A stretch of DNA of 16,589 nucleotides from positions 1 to 16,589 of the forward strand of contig WQSV01000014.1 of the NCBI GenBank assembly GCA_009787685.1, read 5' to 3'. The translations under genes and the position numbers were made by a program. The notes under the pieces are model-generated. The model saw only the letters and a program-made list of their open reading frames with translations, was not told where the DNA came from and made no database searches. Origin of the DNA: Bacillota bacterium. Its GTDB lineage: Bacteria > Bacillota > Clostridia > Christensenellales > Pumilibacteraceae. Below, piece after piece: positions 13,624-16,589 of the stretch (position 1 is its first letter; every line of letters begins with the position of its first letter).

Positions 13624-14781
13624 TCATTGCTTTACTCTCCTTATGTTTGTTAGCCCTGCTCCTCTTTTTGTTGATGAATCTGTTTCAAAGTGAATAACAA
13701 GATTTATGTTTTGTCTTGCTTTGATTATTGGCGAAGTTCTTGTGTCAACATACTGATGCCAAACTCCCAAAAACTCTTGAATGTTCATCCCTCTAATATT
13801 TGTCTCCCCTAAGGCAATGATTTCATCGCCTGTGTTTGGGGCATCAGTTGGCGAAGCAAATTGATTTCTTTTTGCGTCAGTTATGTCTGTGACAATAAAC
13901 TGTCCGTTTGAATTAGCTACTCTCATACCGCCTAGGTCAAGAACAAATCTTTGACCCGTTCGAACTGTTTCAATATTCAACGCTCTTACTACTCTCGCCT
14001 GCAATGCCAAAACTTGTTTGGGCGAATTTTCTCCAGTTGGATTTTCCAAAATAATTTGATTTGCTATTGATTGAACTATTTCAATCGGAATCATGTAAGA
14101 AATTCCTTGAACTGGATTTTGCTGCTCTGTCCCATCATGAACTCTAGTTGCAACCGCCATCCCTTTGACATTTCCATAAAAGTCAAAAACTGGCGCTCCT
14201 GACATCCCATGATTGATTGGAACTGAAATTTGAGAAACAGGAACGTAACGCGACTCGAGATTGTCTCCGCCTTGAGGGTTGATTATTTGAGTTGGATTTG
14301 AAGCAATTCCGCTGTGAACCGAAATTCCATTTCCGAGAGCGTTCCCTATTGAAAACAACTCTCTTCCAAAATCCAGAGAACTTTGAGAAACGGTTAATGC
14401 CTTCGCGCTCACCCTTTCTCCTGTTTTTATGACCGCTATGTCATGATAGGCACAATACCCAATAACATGACCCGTTTCTCCTCTTCCGCCTAGGACAATA
14501 TTAACATGAAAAGATGGTGCTTGAGAAAAGGTGTGGAATGTTGTGACAAGATAACTTGCTGATTCCGTTGACTTAAAAACAAATGCTGTTCCAGATCTGT
14601 CATTGGAAAGAAAAGACGTTTCGACTGTTGCAATGCTCGGCGACAAAATAGGAAACCATTCTTCAATAGTTCTCTTATTGTTTTCTGACACAAAATCGTT
14701 GCATGCCACAAAAAACATTAATGAGAGGATGCAGATGAGAACAATCACTATCCCTGTTTTTAAACGGCGAACAATTAACAC
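13624..14781 (-). CDS. HtrA/DegP-like serine protease lipoprotein with PDZ domain
   Basis: 385 residues starting at GTG (14779–14781). The lipoprotein signal ends at Cys27 (FVAC), so it is anchored outside the membrane. The chymotrypsin-like triad is His83 (TTFHTF), Asp114 (YHDIAVIK) and Ser194 (NHGMSGAPVFD). The usual GNSGGP is GMSGAP here, still with the catalytic Gly-x-Ser-Gly. A PDZ-like domain covers about 275–365, with the loop GDEIIALGETNIRGM (318–332). HtrA proteins degrade misfolded envelope proteins. The −10 box is placed so that transcription would start at the GTG itself, hence no leader. It is followed by the transglutaminase-like gene; together they suggest envelope protein quality control or remodelling. 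Confidence 0.88.
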   Translation of the reverse strand: MLIVRRLKTGIVIVLICILSLMFFVACNDFVSENNKRTIEEWFPILSPSIATVETSFLSNDRSGTAFVFKSTESASYLVTTFHTFSQAPSFHVNIVLGGRGETGHVIGYCAYHDIAVIKTGERVSAKALTVSQSSLDFGRELFSIGNALGNGISVHSGIASNPTQIINPQGGDNLESRYVPVSQISVPINHGMSGAPVFDFYGNVKGMAVATRVHDGTEQQNPVQGISYMIPIEIVQSIANQIILENPTGENSPKQVLALQARVVRALNIETVRTGQRFVLDLGGMRVANSNGQFIVTDITDAKRNQFASPTDAPNTGDEIIALGETNIRGMNIQEFLGVWHQYVDTRTSPIIKARQNINLVIHFETDSSTKRGAGLTNIRRVKQ

Positions 14782-14829
14782 AAAAATATTATACCACAGA
14801 AAAATAAACTTGTAAACAGTTTGTAAACA
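14781..14829 (-). promoter_or_regulatory. Extended −10 promoter giving a leaderless protease mRNA
   Basis: On the minus strand TTTACA (14811–14816), 17 bp, then TG-G-TATAAT (−10 at 14788–14793). The +1 is predicted at 14781, the first base of the GTG start codon. TTGTAAACA occurs twice on the plus strand (14810–14818 and 14821–14829), 11 bp apart, one helical turn, covering the −35 and the DNA just upstream: a possible operator. Confidence 0.75.
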
Positions 14830-15100
14830 ATTTCTCGAAAATTAATTTTGGAGTATTCATTCAATTGTTTGTTTTTTGTTGTCAAAAGAGACGAAGTATT
14901 ATGCTTGTTTCGACAATGATTGCTGTCAAAATATGCATAGTATTCGACTTTTTCGAGTGCCTTCGACATAGTTATTGGTATGTTTTTAAGGCGCAAGTGA
15001 CAATCTGCTCGGCATCTTGTTTTTTTAATTTTTCTTGAATAATTGGGTTTGATTTCACTCATACTAACCAAACAAAAGAAAAACGAAAGAAGAACGAAAG
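14830..15100. other. Gene-poor stretch, no convincing coding sequence
   Basis: A minus-strand open frame with an internal ATG at 15060–15062 (MSEIKPNYSRKIKKTRCR…) runs through this stretch into the protease promoter. It has no Shine–Dalgarno sequence and no family I recognise, so I do not call it. TTCGAC-containing short hairpins near 14960–14990 faintly recall the dispersed repeat. Confidence 0.35.
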
Positions 15101-15145
15101 AAAAAGTGCCCGCAGAAATTGCGGGCACTTTTGGATTTTTTTGTT
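15101..15145. terminator. Strong bidirectional intrinsic terminator
   Basis: AAAAGTGCCCGC (15102–15113 approx.) pairs with GCGGGCACTTTT (15121–15132), a GC-rich stem of 11–12 bp with a short loop, followed by TGGATTTTTTT on the plus strand and by TTTTTCTTTC on the minus strand. It would stop minus-strand transcription coming from the 88-residue gene and any plus-strand transcript from upstream. Confidence 0.9.
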
Positions 15146-15171
15146 TTTATTTTAATTTTTTAATTTTTGTT

Positions 15172-15360
15172 TTGCATTGTAGATGCAATGACCTGCAACT
15201 TGTCACGAGGATGGTGTTTGCAGTTAAAAATACACATAAAGTGGAAGAGAAAAACAAACTTAGTATTTTTGAGCAACAAACATCGTCCCCGAGCCCAGTT
15301 GCTGCTAAAATTTCAATTTAGGTAGAAGAAAGTAAGTGCAGATGCTTTTCTTTGTTTTTT
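15172..15360 (+). ncRNA. Candidate structured RNA gene ending in its own terminator
   Basis: Plus-strand RNA would fold into: hairpin TTGCAT/ATGCAA (15172–15188); a long element closed by GCAACT (15195–15200) with AGTTGC (15297–15302); a 12-bp stem GGAUGGUGUUUG (15209–15220) with CAAACAUCGUCC (15277–15288); and AAAAAUAC (15226–15233) with GUAUUUUU (15263–15270). The 12-bp stem has two G·U pairs that become C·A mismatches on the other strand, which points to the plus strand. A hairpin at 15329–15353 followed by six T (15355–15360) resembles a terminator. No clear promoter was found and no RNA family was recognised. A shorter relative lies at 3195–3271. Confidence 0.4.
15329..15360 (+). terminator. 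Likely intrinsic terminator of the candidate RNA
   Basis: Plus-strand AAAGTAAGTGC (15329–15339) pairs with GCTTTTCTTT (15344–15353) with one bulge and one mismatch around the loop AGAT, followed by G and six T. The stem is AT-rich and moderate in strength. Confidence 0.45.
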
Positions 15361-15409
15361 GACTCCGCTACTTGATACGCAAACTATGAGATTAACAACT
15401 CTAATTTAT

Positions 15410-15676
15410 TTAAAAAGTTGTTGGACGAAAGTCGTTGAAATCTCTTTCGGGTTCTCTGTTTTGATTAAAAGAGGACAACAAAAGTGCAATCAAAATTAGA
15501 TCATTGAAGCCAGAGACCTCGTCTCTTCTTTCCTCTCGCCTTTCTTCTCTTCTTTCAACCTCTCTTTCCCCACACCTGTCGTTGCTGTGATGGCGACGAT
15601 GATTTGTCCTTGAGTTGTTGTTTGAAGTTAGAAGTATTATTAAAAGCAATTGAAAAATATCATCCGATAAAAGCAT
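15410..15676 (-). CDS. Small protein with two hydrophobic segments and a charged middle
   Basis: No family recognised with confidence. The protein has 88 residues: a hydrophobic segment LSDDIFQLLLIILL (3–16), an Asn/His/Arg stretch, a striking block of alternating Arg and Glu (EREVERREERREERRDE, 37–53), and a second hydrophobic segment FNDLILIALLLSSF (57–70), which resembles the first, as if duplicated. The start is very well supported by GAGGAGG five bases before the ATG. A −10-like TATAAT lies on the minus strand at 15729–15734 with a weak −35. From memory, short Leu-rich proteins of this style are common in spore-formers, but a function cannot be given. Transcription would end at the terminator near 15101–15145. 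Confidence 0.7.
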   Translation of the reverse strand: MLLSDDIFQLLLIILLTSNNNSRTNHRRHHSNDRCGEREVERREERREERRDEVSGFNDLILIALLLSSFNQNREPERDFNDFRPTTF

Positions 15677-15721
15677 AATTCCTCCTCGTCAAAAAAAGTG
15701 TCATTTCGACAAATGTTGCTA

Positions 15722-15757
15722 TGAACAGATTATAATATATATGCTATAATTGGATAA
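15722..15757 (+). promoter_or_regulatory. Promoter for the ArsR-type regulator, overlapping a divergent −10
   Basis: TGAACA (15722–15727), 17 bp, then TGC-TATAAT (extended −10 at 15742–15750); predicted start near 15757, about 95 nt before the regulator ATG. A minus-strand TATAAT (15729–15734) for the 88-residue gene lies inside its spacer. The segment ATTATAATATATATGCTATAAT is close to an inverted repeat, suitable as a shared operator. Confidence 0.6.
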
Positions 15758-15852
15758 ATGATACTAAATTTCAGCGCATAATACTTAACGATTTAAGAAT
15801 TAATTTGACATTCGTTATTCAACATGCGTTAAAAAAAGAGAGGTTTTTCAAA

Positions 15853-16203
15853 ATGAATATTAACCCAATAAACGAAGAGAGAATTCTTCTTGATGTTCCA
15901 ACCAGAAAGTTGGTTAGAGATTTTGTCCCCGGAGAAGACAGACTTGATGGGATCACGAAATTTTTTTCGTGCTTGTCTGACAACACACGCATTAAAATTA
16001 TTTCTGCTCTGTCAATTTCATCAATGTGCGTTAATGATATTTCCTACATACTCGGCCTTAATCAAACGACTGTTTCTCACCAACTAGCGAAATTAAAAAA
16101 CATTGGCGTTGTCAAAAACAAACGCCAAGGCAAGGTTATTTTCTATTCGCTAAAAGACAAGAGTATTCTGGATGTTATGGGAACGGCGGTTAGTTATTTG
16201 TAG
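15853..16203 (+). CDS. ArsR/SmtB-family transcriptional regulator
   Basis: A winged-helix DNA-binding protein, 116 residues from the ATG at 15853–15855, which has AGAGAGG nine bases upstream; an in-frame TTG at 15805 is less likely. The helix-turn-helix reads VNDISYILGLNQTTVSHQLAKLKNIGVV (60–87) and the wing KRQGKVIFYSL (90–100), both typical of ArsR. The family's usual alpha-3 metal site CVC is CVND here (Cys59 only), and the C-terminal alpha-5 Asp/His zinc ligands are absent, so metal sensing is doubtful; Cys40 and Cys59 are the only cysteines. It is the only plus-strand gene in the window, divergent from the 88-residue gene and convergent with argS. It might autoregulate through the AT-rich repeat in its promoter. 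Confidence 0.88.
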   Translation: MNINPINEERILLDVPTRKLVRDFVPGEDRLDGITKFFSCLSDNTRIKIISALSISSMCVNDISYILGLNQTTVSHQLAKLKNIGVVKNKRQGKVIFYSLKDKSILDVMGTAVSYL

Positions 16204-16259
16204 TGGATAGTTGTTAATAAATTATTAAAAATTAATTTTCATCTACACTATTAACTAGA

Positions 16260-16589
16260 CTACATTTTCTCCGGCGCTTTCATGAGCAATAGTTCCATTC
16301 CGTTTTTTAAAGTGTTCTTGACACACTCTGTCAGACTCAATCTTGCGGAGTCTGACGCAACTTTGTGGTTGACATAGAATTGATTGAATGCAGATGCTAG
16401 GTCGATGAGATAGCGCGCGATGAAACTTGGCTCGTTTTTTAGTGCTGCTTTTTTTATTGTTTCATCGTAGTCAACAAGGATTTTGCAAACAGCAAACGCT
16501 TCATCGTTAACAAGCGTGTCGAGCAAGTTTTTCTTGACATCCGCTTGTTTTGCGTTTTTTGATTTTCCTAGAATTGATGCACATCTTGC
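16260..16589 (-). CDS. argS: Arginyl-tRNA synthetase, C-terminal part, 5' end outside window
   Basis: ArgS charges tRNA-Arg. The frame is open to the window edge, giving about 109 residues of the anticodon-binding domain. From the edge it reads ARCASILGKS, then LLDTLVNDEAFAVCKIL, and ends with EPSFIARYLIDLASAFNQFY, ARLSLTECVKNTLKNGMELL and KAPEKM before TAG. These match the conserved ArgS C-terminus (IARYLxDLAxAFNxFY; LKNGLxLLGIxxPExM). No start is visible. Its stop lies 56 nt from the stop of the ArsR-type gene; the gap holds only AT-rich sequence with a weak inverted repeat. Confidence 0.93.
   Translation of the reverse strand, partial: ARCASILGKSKNAKQADVKKNLLDTLVNDEAFAVCKILVDYDETIKKAALKNEPSFIARYLIDLASAFNQFYVNHKVASDSARLSLTECVKNTLKNGMELLLMKAPEKM

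Noticed and set aside
14775..15128. Minus-strand open frame of 117 codons upstream of the protease
   Set aside because: Its upstream part runs through the strong terminator loop, it ends inside the protease promoter and start, has no Shine–Dalgarno sequence and matches no family. An internal start at 15062 is possible but unsupported.
15195..15302. Integron attC site or riboswitch
   Set aside because: The ends GCAAC…GTTGC do not fit the RYYYAAC/GTTRRRY core of attC, there is no integrase, and no riboswitch class consensus that I know matches.
15043..15321. Plus-strand open frame of 92 codons
   Set aside because: It crosses the bidirectional terminator and the candidate structured RNA and has low-complexity composition.

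Overview
The window looks like chromosomal DNA of a low-GC, probably spore-forming member of the Clostridia, most likely an uncultured lineage. The evidence is the Bacillus/Clostridia housekeeping order nfeD–yqfC–yqfD–phoH–pgpH–ybeY–era–yqzL–recO, two sporulation-associated genes (yqfC, yqfD), lipoprotein signal peptides and SigA-type promoters. I cannot name a genus. No phage, IS element, CRISPR array, tRNA or rRNA was recognised.

Almost everything is on the minus strand, so read right to left. 16589–16260: 3' end of argS. 16203–15853: an ArsR-type regulator on the plus strand, convergent with argS. 15676–15410: a small two-hydrophobic-segment protein. 15409–14782: a long gene-poor stretch with a strong bidirectional terminator, a candidate plus-strand structured RNA with its own terminator, and a promoter that would give a leaderless protease mRNA. 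14781–13624: HtrA/DegP-like lipoprotein protease. 13386–11812: membrane-anchored transglutaminase-like protein. 11724–11200: short NfeD-like protein, closed by a terminator. 11135–8574: yqfC, yqfD, phoH. 8064–4238: pgpH (without its extracellular domain), a ybeY–era gene fusion, a 45-residue YqzL-like gene and a short recO, starting from a perfect consensus promoter. 4177–1: a metal-uptake locus made of a small membrane protein, a Cys/His-containing small membrane protein, a His-containing lipoprotein, and a ZnuA–ZnuC–ZnuB ABC importer (ZnuB is cut by the window edge).

Compared with Bacillus subtilis, the conserved core has lost floA and yqfB (between nfeD and yqfC) and dgkA and cdd (between ybeY and era). 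With dgkA and cdd gone, ybeY and era have become one reading frame. Their products act together in small-subunit rRNA maturation, so this is the most notable protein-level observation.

Two genome-style features stand out. First, most genes here lack a visible Shine–Dalgarno sequence, and two promoters sit so close to their start codons that the mRNA would have zero or about eight leader nucleotides. Second, a dispersed family of hairpin-forming repeats of about 71–74 bp occurs at four intergenic places in the same orientation. Its stem sequences differ between copies but pairing is kept. A separate pair of elements sharing a 17-of-18-nt block may be a structured RNA family.
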